Positions 1 to 8,694 of a DNA stretch of 26,234 bases are shown piece after piece. Made by a program: the position numbers and the translations under genes. Position 1 is the stretch's first letter, and each line of letters starts with the position of its first letter. The stretch comes from a virus. The stretch spans positions 1 through 26,234 of IMG/VR virus record IMGVR_UViG_3300025154_000352; one strand, 5' to 3'. The notes below the pieces were generated by a model. The model had not been told where the DNA came from, ran no database searches, and was given only the letters and a program-made list of their open reading frames with translations.

Positions 1-2
1 CA

Positions 3-1163
3 GACGATTCAAGCACGATGGTTAGAAATGCTGTAAGTGTTGATTTTACTAATGCAGGTAAGATCAAAATGCGGAACGGAAGTACAAAGAGATGTGCTGG
101 ATTTGATGTAAAGTATGGCTTTGCTTGCTCACAAGGACAGTTTATTGTTGAAGGTACAACACTTAAAAAAGTCAATACTGATTGGACAAAGACTGATACT
201 TCAGGTGGAATACTTGGAGAGACCTTTGCTTATTATGAGCATAATAATGAGTTATTTTTTAGTGATGGTTTGATAGGAAAAAAGATTCTGAATGGTGTTG
301 TACAGAATTGGGGAATAAGTAATCCGTCTGCTCCAATAGTTTATAGTTCTTCTGGAATATTTGGTGCAGGAGTTTATTTGTGCTGCCTGACTTTTTACGA
401 TGCACTTGGCAATGAGTCTGGGGCAAGTGATATTGTTTCAATCTCAGTTGTAGATAATAGTAGTATTGTTTTTACAAATCTTCCATCTTCAAGTGATAGT
501 CAAGTTACTGGGATTCGTTTGTACATGACTACAGCGAATGGTCAAGTATTTTATCAGTGTGGAGATGTTGCGATTGGCACACTAAGTTATTCAGTAACAT
601 TAGCTTATGATGGTGGAAAGGTTCTTGAAACTTTATTCATGACAAAACCACCTGCTGGGCAAATTATTCGCGAGCATAATGGTAGACTTTTGATTGCAAA
701 AAATAACTTACTTTATGTAACTGAAGCATATTCAACTGATCTTGTTTCACAATTAAGTAATAGTGTTTTTCAATTTACTGATGATATAACCGTAGTTGAG
801 TCCGTTGATGATGGAGTTTGGATTGTCGCAGATAAAACTTATTTTTTTGCAGGCAGTGGACCTGAGAACTTTCAGCAATTAACTAAACTTGATTATGGTG
901 CGTCACTTGGGACAGGACAAAAACGAGCTAATGGAAATGTATATTGGTTTTCAACACGAGGTTTAATTATGGCAGGAAATGGAGGAGAGATAAAGAACTT
1001 ACAGGAAAATCAAGTTGCACCAGATTACAGTGCTAGTGGATCTATGTTGATTAGAGAAGAAAATGGTATGAAACAGGCTATAACAAGTCTTAAAGATTCA
1101 TCAATGTCAGCTATGGCAGCTACAAGTTGGATTACAGCAGAACAAATTCGAAGAGAGGCATAA
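3..1163 (+). CDS. phage tail/virion structural protein, 5' partial
   Basis: The reading frame is open to the left edge. The codons before the first ATG (position 18) read D-D-S-S-T and run straight into MVRNAVSVDFTNAGKIKMRNG, which resembles the usual interior start of this phage family (avNvdi..G.i..R.G), so the true start is probably outside the window. The visible protein is beta-rich. Around residues 210-320 it has a segment of the type 'hNGRLLIAKNNLLYVTE ... VESVDDGVWIVADKTYFFAGSGPENF', a pattern I know from tail-associated proteins of podovirus-like phages, and it suggests a propeller or beta-sandwich fold. No catalytic motif is seen. The stop overlaps the next start (TAATG at 1161-1165), implying coupled translation with the tail genes that follow. 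The structural role is well supported; the exact position in the tail is not. Confidence 0.75.
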   Translation, partial: DDSSTMVRNAVSVDFTNAGKIKMRNGSTKRCAGFDVKYGFACSQGQFIVEGTTLKKVNTDWTKTDTSGGILGETFAYYEHNNELFFSDGLIGKKILNGVVQNWGISNPSAPIVYSSSGIFGAGVYLCCLTFYDALGNESGASDIVSISVVDNSSIVFTNLPSSSDSQVTGIRLYMTTANGQVFYQCGDVAIGTLSYSVTLAYDGGKVLETLFMTKPPAGQIIREHNGRLLIAKNNLLYVTEAYSTDLVSQLSNSVFQFTDDITVVESVDDGVWIVADKTYFFAGSGPENFQQLTKLDYGASLGTGQKRANGNVYWFSTRGLIMAGNGGEIKNLQENQVAPDYSASGSMLIREENGMKQAITSLKDSSMSAMAATSWITAEQIRREA

Positions 1164-1669
1164 TGAACAATGAATACAAAGTCGGATTTGTTTATACTCC
1201 GACACACGTAGGTGAGGATGGGAAGATTATTTCTCAGCAAGAGATGCATAACCTCATGCCTGGAGATATGATTACATACATGCTCAATGCAGCACTGAGA
1301 GGTGGAAGTCAATACTCTACTTATTATCTGTCACTGTATGAGAATAATTATACCCCATTGCCAGGTGACACGATGACCACATTCATGGCAGCCTGTGGAG
1401 AGAATACTGGCTATACTACGACTGGTACGAATCGTTTGACATTGACTTTGCCTGCACCAGTTGCTGGATCAATTACTACAGCGGCTTCGCCAAATGAATT
1501 TGCATTCACTGGAGCAGCAACGATACGAGGAGCATTCATTACGACTGGAATTACTAGAGGATCAACTACGGGTTTGTTAGTTTCAGCTGCATTGTTTGCC
1601 TCACCGTTTACTATGGCTAATCTTGGCGCGTTGCGAGTTCCGGTTGGATTCGCACTCGTATCGGCATAA
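1163..1669 (+). CDS. small beta-rich phage tail protein (168 aa)
   Basis: The start is set at 1163 rather than an in-frame ATG at 1127, because 1163 forms a TAATG overlap with the previous stop and has AGAGAGG five to six bases upstream. Residues after about 30 (LNAALRGGSQYSTYYLSLYEN) and the series of short beta strands ending in ATIRGAFITTG...TTGLLVSAALF match from memory a widespread family of small phage tail or tail-fibre associated proteins ('..TwyvgL.. ..G.fltt..t..gttg.L.sa..F'). No enzyme motif is present. The following gene has a strong AAGGAGGGG ribosome site directly at this gene's stop. Likely a tail appendage or decoration subunit; the function is inferred from family resemblance and context. 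Confidence 0.7.
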   Translation: MNNEYKVGFVYTPTHVGEDGKIISQQEMHNLMPGDMITYMLNAALRGGSQYSTYYLSLYENNYTPLPGDTMTTFMAACGENTGYTTTGTNRLTLTLPAPVAGSITTAASPNEFAFTGAATIRGAFITTGITRGSTTGLLVSAALFASPFTMANLGALRVPVGFALVSA

Positions 1670-1678
1670 GGAGGGGAT

Positions 1679-2077
1679 ATGTCATTCACTAATGATGGCG
1701 AGAATTTATTGCTCAATTGGGGTTTTACTACTGATGTGGTAGCGCGACCAACTGCATGGGCTGTGAGGTTGCACACAGGAGATCCAGGGGAAGCAGGTAC
1801 TGCTAATGAGGTGCTTGTCGCCAACGATTCCAACTATACCGGCCCCATCTCTGTAACCTTCGGTACGTCCACTGCTGGTTCGTCACCGAGCACCTTGCAA
1901 GTTACTCACACTCCATCAGTTGCAGCAGGGACTTACTCAGTAACTCATGCGAGTGTCTGGGCAACTGCTCCTGGCTCAGTGTCACTCATTAAGGGGGCAC
2001 TCGCAACCCCAAGGTCGATCAGCAATGCTAGCCCCCTAACTTTTGAAATTGGCGAAATCATCGCCGCACTGGATTGA
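1679..2077 (+). CDS. small phage tail-fibre-like protein (132 aa)
   Basis: Starts with MSFTNDGENLLLNWGF, followed by WAVRLHTGDPGEAGTANEV. The 'LHTGDPG..Gt.nEv' signature is typical of a common small tail-fibre-associated family that begins 'n..aE..lLd..f....tyvaLhT.dPg..g'. The rest is beta-strand rich and Ser/Thr/Gly rich, with no catalytic residues. AAGGAGGGG sits 5 bases before the ATG, one of the best ribosome sites in the operon, suggesting high expression. It lies between two other small beta-rich tail genes and is GC-richer than the first gene of the window. A virion role is likely; the exact location is unknown. Confidence 0.75.
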   Translation: MSFTNDGENLLLNWGFTTDVVARPTAWAVRLHTGDPGEAGTANEVLVANDSNYTGPISVTFGTSTAGSSPSTLQVTHTPSVAAGTYSVTHASVWATAPGSVSLIKGALATPRSISNASPLTFEIGEIIAALD

Positions 2078-2085
2078 GGTGAATA

Positions 2086-2556
2086 ATGGGTTCTTTTAAA
2101 GTCAGTACAGGTTTACGGAATTATCGTCTTGGTACCGGGTCTTTCGCGGCAGGGATGAGCGGATTTCTAATTAAGATCTACGGATCTCCCACAAGTCAGG
2201 CGGCAGCAGATGCGCTTATTCCCGCCACAGCTGATGCCGCTCTCGGTTCCCTTACATTGCTTTGCACTGTCTCGGTTGATGGCGGTGGTACTGGTGGGAC
2301 GTTTGGCACCCCATCTGCGGGCGTAATTGCTAAGGCTGCGGCTGAAGTATGGAAGGGGACAAACGTTGCTTCGGGGTATGCCTCATGTTATCGAGGTGTC
2401 TTGAGTTCAGACACCGGAGCACTCAGCACGACCGAGCGGAGGGTGCAGGGGTCTGTCGGCACGGTAGGGAAAGACCTGATCATCGCCAACGCCTACATGA
2501 CCATAGGCAACGAACAACCTATCAATTCCTACTCTATCGGAGATCCTGCTGAATAA
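2086..2556 (+). CDS. small phage minor tail protein (156 aa)
   Basis: Opens with STGLRNYRLGTGSFAAGMSGFLIKIYGS and continues PATADAALGSLTLLCTVSVDGGGTG, then EVWKGTNVASGYASCYRGVLSSDTGALSTTERRVQGSVG. This order (TGLRn..l..gsf......i.IY.G..P..AdaA.g..tLL) is a recognisable small phage protein family found beside tail genes. It is beta-rich with no enzyme motif. It starts 8 bases after the previous stop, behind a GAGGTGA ribosome site, and its own stop overlaps the next start (TAATG at 2554-2558). The region is distinctly GC-richer than the genes on both sides. Confidence 0.75.
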   Translation: MGSFKVSTGLRNYRLGTGSFAAGMSGFLIKIYGSPTSQAAADALIPATADAALGSLTLLCTVSVDGGGTGGTFGTPSAGVIAKAAAEVWKGTNVASGYASCYRGVLSSDTGALSTTERRVQGSVGTVGKDLIIANAYMTIGNEQPINSYSIGDPAE

Positions 2557-3389
2557 TGGCTGATCTACATACATATATTTCAAGTTTTCTTACCACTGAT
2601 ATACTTTATGGACTTGCATTCAGTGATGATGGAAGTAAGTTTTACGCAGGGAAGTATTCAGGAGGGGTATATCTGCTTAAAGAATATGGCATGGCAGTAC
2701 CATGGGATATAACTACTGCTAGTTACACAGGAAATTCTTTCAATACTGGAGTGTATGGATTCAGAGATGCTTTTATTAGCACATTAGGGGCACGAACTTA
2801 CATTCTAGAAGGAACGTCGCATACGATACGGGAATACTCAGGAGTGTTTCCATCGCTGTCGTTGGCACATAGTAAGAATTTTCAAGCTCAAGTGGGTAAT
2901 AATTTCCTGTCTGGGATGTGGTTATCTGAAGATGGAATAGATTTGTTTTTGACAAATGTTGTTGGAAACCTATACCATTTTGTGCTTTCCGCTGCATATG
3001 ATATTTCAACAGCAGTTATTGTTAACAGTCTCTCTATGGGACTTACTGTTTCCACTTATGATGGCAATCCCTGGGTGTCGTCTACAGGCAAAAAGATTAT
3101 GTACGCCGAAGATAGTACCGTCAGCAATTACATCAAAATTCACAGTTTATTTCTCGATGAAAGTTTTGATTTGTTGAGTGTTACATCGCATGAGATTAAT
3201 AGTACGTATGTCCCTCCAGCTGGTGGTGCTTCGTTGGTGGTATTCGGGTGTTTTGGAAACAGTGATGAGGATATATTTTATATTAATAGTATATTACCTG
3301 ACAGTGCTCCAGCTATATCATCATATACCTCTTTGTCTATTATTACGTTTTGGACCAACTTCTCAGGTCAAACTGAGATAACGGCATGA
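2556..3389 (+). CDS. propeller-like repeat tail protein (277 aa)
   Basis: Contains repeated blade-like units: 'LAFSDDGSKFYAGKYSGG-VYLLKEYGMAVPWDITTASY' at about residues 19-57 and 'MWLSEDGIDLFLTNVVGN-LYHFVLSAAYDISTAVI' at about 120-157. The alternation of S.DG..ly.....g.lY.y.l...wDIsTa is typical of beta-propeller repeats that I know from other phage tail proteins. No signal peptide or catalytic motif. It starts inside the preceding stop (TAATG) and its stop overlaps the next start (ATGA at 3386-3389). It is more AT-rich than both neighbours, which suggests it was exchanged as a separate module. Receptor binding or tail-tip structure is an inference from position. Confidence 0.6.
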   Translation: MADLHTYISSFLTTDILYGLAFSDDGSKFYAGKYSGGVYLLKEYGMAVPWDITTASYTGNSFNTGVYGFRDAFISTLGARTYILEGTSHTIREYSGVFPSLSLAHSKNFQAQVGNNFLSGMWLSEDGIDLFLTNVVGNLYHFVLSAAYDISTAVIVNSLSMGLTVSTYDGNPWVSSTGKKIMYAEDSTVSNYIKIHSLFLDESFDLLSVTSHEINSTYVPPAGGASLVVFGCFGNSDEDIFYINSILPDSAPAISSYTSLSIITFWTNFSGQTEITA

Positions 3390-5230
3390 TCACCTTCGAC
3401 GGAGACCGCAGCCTGAAGCGCAGATGGTTTGCCAAGAAGAAACTCGCCGCGATCAAAGAGATGGATATTCCTTCCGCTTGTCCGATCTGGGATGGGTTCA
3501 GATTCAAGGTATGGCAGCTTGGAGACATTGACGGCGGCAGGGTTACGGCTCCAATGGGTGCAGTTGTGGCTTGCTCAACACAGGGTGGAATCAAGGTTGC
3601 TGTAGCTGATTATTGGGCAGGCGGGTTCAATCCGGCGCAGGATTTGTATGTGATATTCAAAGACTTGGGAATTGCCGGAGATTTCACTACGTTCTTTAAC
3701 GGTCCTATTGATCCTACATTAGGATATTATCCAGTTAAATTTATGCCAGCGGTAAGCCTGTCTCCGTATGGCCTTATAGACGGAGATACCGAGGGGCCTG
3801 ATACTGTATGGACTGAAGACTATTCTTGTGGACCGGTGCTTCTTCCCTTTCATGGAGAATTGTTCAACGTAATTGTCTCTGATTCAATGAAGTATGATCT
3901 TGCTGGTGATGGGGTGTTCGATTGGTGGCGACAAGTCTTTGAAAAAAACACTTCATTTTATATTGCCAATGGCAGTCAGGCGAGTCGGATGAATTGCATT
4001 GCCAAGCATATTGAATATGAAAACTCTTATACACCTTGGCGGATTTATCAGAAGACTGGGGAGGATAGATACACTTCTTTTCACAGTACATGGTTATACG
4101 ATTTTGTTGGAAGTCCTCCTGTAAAAACAGTGGGATTCAACTTCGATGTTTCTACTGGAACAGCAGACAATATTTATTTCAGTGAGATACTAAACGAGGA
4201 TATGCCTGAAGCGTTACGGACGATCCTTGTCACCTCAGCCAACGATGGATCATGTGAGCCACTTGGGTCTTACGCTTTTGATAATACTTTCTTCCATGCT
4301 GTCAACGCTTCCTGCCATGTGTTTTCGTCTGGGTCGGAAGTTTGCGAAGCATCAGTATATTACGATGATAATCCAGATGCTGAAAAGTGGAGGCTGTTTT
4401 ACTCCATGACTGTAGGCGGGATTGTTTATCTGGTCAATTCAAGCCAGTTTCTTGCTACACTCGACGGACTGACAACGTTCGATCTTACTGCAAGTTGGTT
4501 CGATGCAAAGCGGATGTTTGAGCAGGTTGCTGGTGCCTACCCGAACGTGAATTTCACAGTGCCATATGACTCTGTAATGTTCCATGCGCATGATGGAATC
4601 ATTTACACCTGGACTCGAAAGTATGGTGCAGTCAAATTTACAACAACTGGATTATATACAGCAAGCATGGTAGTTCCCGCTGATATTCTTTATGTAGATA
4701 TTACAGCAGTTCCATTGGTAGAAGAAACCGGAGTACGTCCTGATATCACTTACTCCGGGACATTTGAGACGATTCCTCTGTACTTATGCGTATGCAATAA
4801 AGTTAAGGAGCGGATCAAGTCAGTCCACTATGGCTCACCATTCACAGGATGGACACAATTACCTGGATGCTCTGAAGGGGTCGAGCTTATCAGTGTGCGC
4901 CCTTGCGTGGTTACGCTTGAGAAGATATTTTTGATAGGGGTTGTCAAGTATACAGTTGAGGAAATCATTGAGGGAGTTCCTACAGAGGTCGAGAAATACT
5001 CCTTTGCCTCGCTTAACTGGACAGCCGCAACTGATGATGAAGAGGCAAGTACAGAACCGTGGCGAGTAATGGGTGAGCTTCCTTTTCCAGTTGGTTCTGC
5101 TGATAATTTTGCTCTCGGTCTTTATGGAGATGATCCAAGGTGTGATGCTCTTGCTGCTTACCAGTGTCCACCAATCGTCTCACAGAGTCCGGTCGGGCCT
5201 TATGAAAAATACGCAATAGGGATGCCATGA
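3386..5230 (+). CDS. large tail-associated protein of unknown function (614 aa)
   Basis: I do not recognise this protein. The N-terminus is basic (DGDRSLKRRWFAKKKL), and the rest is rich in aromatic residues, glycine and predicted beta strands, without coiled coil, membrane segment or signal peptide. No hydrolase motif stands out. Its start overlaps the previous stop (ATGA) and its end overlaps the next start (ATGA at 5227-5230), so it is expressed within the tail operon and is probably a virion component such as a tail-tip or adhesin subunit. That role rests on context only. Confidence 0.55.
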   Translation: MITFDGDRSLKRRWFAKKKLAAIKEMDIPSACPIWDGFRFKVWQLGDIDGGRVTAPMGAVVACSTQGGIKVAVADYWAGGFNPAQDLYVIFKDLGIAGDFTTFFNGPIDPTLGYYPVKFMPAVSLSPYGLIDGDTEGPDTVWTEDYSCGPVLLPFHGELFNVIVSDSMKYDLAGDGVFDWWRQVFEKNTSFYIANGSQASRMNCIAKHIEYENSYTPWRIYQKTGEDRYTSFHSTWLYDFVGSPPVKTVGFNFDVSTGTADNIYFSEILNEDMPEALRTILVTSANDGSCEPLGSYAFDNTFFHAVNASCHVFSSGSEVCEASVYYDDNPDAEKWRLFYSMTVGGIVYLVNSSQFLATLDGLTTFDLTASWFDAKRMFEQVAGAYPNVNFTVPYDSVMFHAHDGIIYTWTRKYGAVKFTTTGLYTASMVVPADILYVDITAVPLVEETGVRPDITYSGTFETIPLYLCVCNKVKERIKSVHYGSPFTGWTQLPGCSEGVELISVRPCVVTLEKIFLIGVVKYTVEEIIEGVPTEVEKYSFASLNWTAATDDEEASTEPWRVMGELPFPVGSADNFALGLYGDDPRCDALAAYQCPPIVSQSPVGPYEKYAIGMP

Positions 5231-6522
5231 GCATATTGATAAAAGACTATAAGTATGAGGTTGTCACCAGAACCGGGGGCACTGCCGGGACTGAAGGGTA
5301 CACCTCCACGACCACCGGCACCTCCGGGCAGTCTGTCCTGACCTATTATTACATCCCGGATGGCTGGACCCAGTTAGCAAACGGTCAGTGGGTGGATGAG
5401 ACTGGGAGTTTGGTTTCCGGTTACACCATGACGAGCAAAGGGATTTTCTACCCCGATGGGTTCATTGGTGACGCGCCGCCTGATGGAGAGAGGACCGGGA
5501 AGAAAGGCATCTATCTTGCTACGACGGCGCAGGAAAACGATATGATGCGGGCACTGTATCCGAACGACTGGGATGGTACATCAACCGACATGCAGGCCAG
5601 GGTGAATCATCATAATATCGTTTGGTATCAGGGCAAGAGCGAACTTGGAGTTTCTAAATACTCTTATCCTGACGGCAGCTATCTTGCGTTTTGGATGGGG
5701 TTTGTCGGCTATGGACTTTATCACTTTGTTGAATATGAAAACTCCAAGCCAACGCAGACACTTTCTGAAGATTCCACCAATTTTAATCAGGATACATATG
5801 ATGCTCTCATGGATAAGATTCTCCAGGAGGACAGGTCAAAATGGATATACCAAGAACTCCCAGATGGAGAGTCATGGGGGGAACTTTTCGATATTGAGAT
5901 GGCAGATGGATATGAAACTCCATTCATAGATGTTTATTCTGGAACGTTCAACGATGGCACGCCGCTTATCGGAGACCAGACCGTCCCGACTACGACCTAC
6001 ACCGTCGAAACCACCATGCCCGCACAGGAGGCTACTACCAGCGCAAACGAACCGCTTACTTATCAGGAACTTCTGCAACTGACCAACAGTGGCTGGAATA
6101 CCTGGGCACGGTCGATCAATCCGCTTGAGGCAGGGACGTTCGTCAAGTTCACAGCGGCAAACGGAGTGACGAGTGCCTGCATCAGCATTGCCAACAAAGG
6201 GATGGAAGGGGCGGGAGTGGCGAGGTTTTCACACGGCATCATCTGTGACCAAAACGGGGTGAGAGTGTACGAGAACGGGGTGCTGGTAAAGACCTTGTTT
6301 TCAGTGCAGACCGAACTGACGGAGATCAGAATCTACCGGCAACCAGACAATGTGATTGCCTACATGGCAAAAACCGACGCGACTTCCATCGTTCACACCA
6401 GTACCGTCCCGGCCTCTTCTCGGCTTCTCCCGCTTTACGCCTACGGCTACCTCTACACGGCAGGCGATAAGGTGACATCCGCTGTCTTCAAAACTGGCGC
6501 GGTCCAGTACGGGAGTGTCTGA
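5227..6522 (+). CDS. tail adhesin-like protein with lectin-like C-terminus (431 aa)
   Basis: Residues 15-37 are a Gly/Thr/Ser-rich linker. Residues 40-170 contain 'YYIPDGWTQLANGQWVDETGS' and 'GVSKYSYPDGSYLAFWMGFVGYG'. The C-terminal part (about 285-431) reads as a jelly-roll strand series: VKFTAANGVTSACISI, GVRVYENGVLVKTL, ELTEIRIYRQPDNVIAYM, LYAYGYLYTAGDKVTSAVF. That last series resembles phage beta-sandwich or lectin-like domains in which a viewed property ('i.r.g..v.y..ng..v.ts') is repeated, so carbohydrate binding is possible. No enzymatic residues were identified. Both ends overlap neighbouring genes (ATGA before, TGATG after). A host-recognition role is inferred. Confidence 0.55.
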   Translation: MSILIKDYKYEVVTRTGGTAGTEGYTSTTTGTSGQSVLTYYYIPDGWTQLANGQWVDETGSLVSGYTMTSKGIFYPDGFIGDAPPDGERTGKKGIYLATTAQENDMMRALYPNDWDGTSTDMQARVNHHNIVWYQGKSELGVSKYSYPDGSYLAFWMGFVGYGLYHFVEYENSKPTQTLSEDSTNFNQDTYDALMDKILQEDRSKWIYQELPDGESWGELFDIEMADGYETPFIDVYSGTFNDGTPLIGDQTVPTTTYTVETTMPAQEATTSANEPLTYQELLQLTNSGWNTWARSINPLEAGTFVKFTAANGVTSACISIANKGMEGAGVARFSHGIICDQNGVRVYENGVLVKTLFSVQTELTEIRIYRQPDNVIAYMAKTDATSIVHTSTVPASSRLLPLYAYGYLYTAGDKVTSAVFKTGAVQYGSV

Positions 6523-7703
6523 TGATAGGATATGGAACACTGACAATCCAAGATTATGAAGTGCTGATGACAGGGACTGGGTCACTGATCCTCTCCAACC
6601 TCCAGACGGCAAGCGTCACGATGTCCGGGGTTGGTGAGATGGTTGCCATTGCTTCGAGCAATTACGGCTATGCATTGTTTCCTGCAATGGCTGGGTTTGG
6701 TGGAGATATTACTAGTTACGGTGCGGGAGATGCATCATTTCCATCGATGCAATCTTATGCTGAGGGTGGACTGTATGTGCCTGTGCTGACCAACTACGGA
6801 TTTTCAACATTTCCAAAGATGGTATCTTCTGGCATTCTTGGTACTATCTCTTATCTCGACGGTGATACTGATTTTCCGGCAATACTTGCTAAGGGTGGAG
6901 AAGGTGAATACGGAGAAGGCTCGGCTGAATTTCCAGCACTCGTTTCATCAGGTATTTATGATGCAACTCCATTCGAGCGCAAGCTTTACAACTTTTGTTA
7001 CACTTTAGATGCATTCGGTCGCCGGCCAGTCTTTGTCGTTGTACTTGACAACTCTGGCCAGATCGTTGATACTCTCACAGGCAGCCATATATATATCTCG
7101 CAGCTACTAGCTTCCATGCAAGCAACTGATACTTTTACAGTTATTGGGTCATTTCTTGCTTCACTTGATGCTTCTATAACAACAGATGATGTAGTTATTG
7201 CAACTTCTGGTACTGCTGCAACAATTGATAATGTTGCTTCACTTGATAATACTGCTCGAGTTTGGGTAGTTAACATGGATACTGGTGCAACTAGTCAATA
7301 TGATAATTATGGATATATTCGTTTCTATACACATGAAGGCAAAAACTATGGTGTAGCAAGAGATGGTGTTTATGAATTAACTGGAACTACTGATAATGGA
7401 ATTGACATAGATGCACTGGTGGATTTTGGTAAATCTGATTTAGGATCAATTTATAAGAAGAGAGTTACTTCTGCTTATTTAGGAATAAGTTCTGCTGGAA
7501 AACTTTCATTAACAGTTGAAGCTGATGGACAAACACAAACATTTGTAATGAAAGATTCAAGTACTACAATGACCAAACAACGTATTAATATGGGAAGTGG
7601 ACTTTCTGGATATTATTGGAATCTTATACTTACGAATAATGGTTATGATTTTGATCTTGCAAATATTATGTTTGAAATCATGCAGTTAAATAGGAGACTT
7701 TAA
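6522..7703 (+). CDS. phage virion protein with N-terminal FP repeats (393 aa)
   Basis: The N-terminal part carries five short repeats centred on F-P at residues 53, 73, 97, 118 and 137 (ALFPAMAGFG, ASFPSMQSYA, STFPKMVSSG, TDFPAILAKG, AEFPALVSSG), spaced 19-24 residues. The C-terminal part (about 290-393) matches from memory a conserved phage tail family ending: 'DFGKSDLGSIYKKRVTSAYLG...GKLSLTVEADGQ...INMGSGLSGYYWNLILTNNGYDFDL...NRRL'. Base composition changes inside the gene: the first ~560 bases are near 50% GC, while the rest is clearly AT-rich like the downstream genes. Start overlaps the upstream stop (TGATG), and its stop overlaps the next start (TAATG). A tail structural role is likely. 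Confidence 0.65.
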   Translation: MIGYGTLTIQDYEVLMTGTGSLILSNLQTASVTMSGVGEMVAIASSNYGYALFPAMAGFGGDITSYGAGDASFPSMQSYAEGGLYVPVLTNYGFSTFPKMVSSGILGTISYLDGDTDFPAILAKGGEGEYGEGSAEFPALVSSGIYDATPFERKLYNFCYTLDAFGRRPVFVVVLDNSGQIVDTLTGSHIYISQLLASMQATDTFTVIGSFLASLDASITTDDVVIATSGTAATIDNVASLDNTARVWVVNMDTGATSQYDNYGYIRFYTHEGKNYGVARDGVYELTGTTDNGIDIDALVDFGKSDLGSIYKKRVTSAYLGISSAGKLSLTVEADGQTQTFVMKDSSTTMTKQRINMGSGLSGYYWNLILTNNGYDFDLANIMFEIMQLNRRL

Positions 7704-8671
7704 TGGCTACTACGGCAGAGATTGTAAATCAAATCATTGAAAATGCCATTGCTACTGCAACTACTGCAACTGAATCTGCACAAGATGCTGCAGATGATCT
7801 TATTAACAGTAATGCGGGTTTTTATGTTACTCCACCAGCAACTACTACAGGATTTACTGTTGATGCAGTAGAGCCAGAAATACCAACAGTAGATGATGCC
7901 ACATATAATTATGAAGCAGAACGTGATGCATTAATTGCACTTTTATCTGCTCAACTGGCAAACTTTTTTGCCACCTATTATCCGTTGGCAAGTGATGCTT
8001 TTGATGAAGCAACGAATTGGTTAGTCAATACTATTACTAATGGTGGAACAGGAATACCTGCCGCACTTGAGGATCAAATAATTCAGCGAGAACGAGATAG
8101 AATTATTAGGGATGGTCAGAGAGTTTCTAATGGTATAGCTGCTGGGTATGCTGCGAGAGGATTTTCGCTTGTACAGGGTCCAATGATTTATGATCTTAAC
8201 CAGGCCACATTTGAACAGGCAGGCAGGATCGGCGTTGCTACAACTACAGTTGCGGTGAAACAAATTGAGATAGCCATCGAAACTATTAAGTTTGCAATTG
8301 GTAAGGCTATTGAATCTAGGCTGGCAGCAATGCAGGCAGCAATAGATTATATTCGAGCCTTGGCTGTAGCTCCTGATGCAGCAGCAAGAATTGCAGCATT
8401 GAATACTGATATAAAAGCTAAGATGATGAGTGCTGCTGCGGATTGGTACAGGGCAAGGCAAAATAGGGATCAAATGATTTTGCAATCAAAACTTGCTGAG
8501 CTTGGTGCAGGAGTGGATGTTTATAAACATAGAAGAGATAATGCTACTCAGAATAGTCAAGTTGATGTTCAAGCACTTGCTGCTGCGGCGGATGTTTTTG
8601 CTAAGACTGCACAGGCTGCGTTGATGTCTTTGAACAGTATTGTTTCTCAATCTGTTAGTGCGTTTGAATAA
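7703..8671 (+). CDS. helical phage virion-associated protein (322 aa)
   Basis: Alanine-rich and almost all helical. The core 'ALEDQIIQRERDRIIRDGQRVSNGIAAGYAARGFSLVQGPM' (residues 121-161) matches from memory a conserved protein found between tail genes and the internal or ejection proteins of several podovirus-like phages (ale.qi..RarDRe.re..Ra..ea...wAArGFs.P.G.l). The second half (170-322) is long amphipathic helix. No membrane segment or enzyme motif. The start overlaps the previous stop (TAATG). The AT-rich composition matches the downstream genes. Probably a connector, needle or chaperone-like virion component; the exact role is not known to me. Confidence 0.6.
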   Translation: MATTAEIVNQIIENAIATATTATESAQDAADDLINSNAGFYVTPPATTTGFTVDAVEPEIPTVDDATYNYEAERDALIALLSAQLANFFATYYPLASDAFDEATNWLVNTITNGGTGIPAALEDQIIQRERDRIIRDGQRVSNGIAAGYAARGFSLVQGPMIYDLNQATFEQAGRIGVATTTVAVKQIEIAIETIKFAIGKAIESRLAAMQAAIDYIRALAVAPDAAARIAALNTDIKAKMMSAAADWYRARQNRDQMILQSKLAELGAGVDVYKHRRDNATQNSQVDVQALAAAADVFAKTAQAALMSLNSIVSQSVSAFE

Positions 8672-8694
8672 TAAAATTAATCTGCGAGGCTAAA

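Noticed and set aside
1411-1833. 140-residue minus-strand ORF across two tail genes
   Set aside because: It spans two well-supported + strand genes and their ribosome site, and the translation has no recognisable domain.
8021-8485. 154-residue minus-strand ORF opposite the helical virion protein
   Set aside because: Cys/Ser/Ile-rich translation typical of an antisense shadow, within a confidently coding + strand gene.
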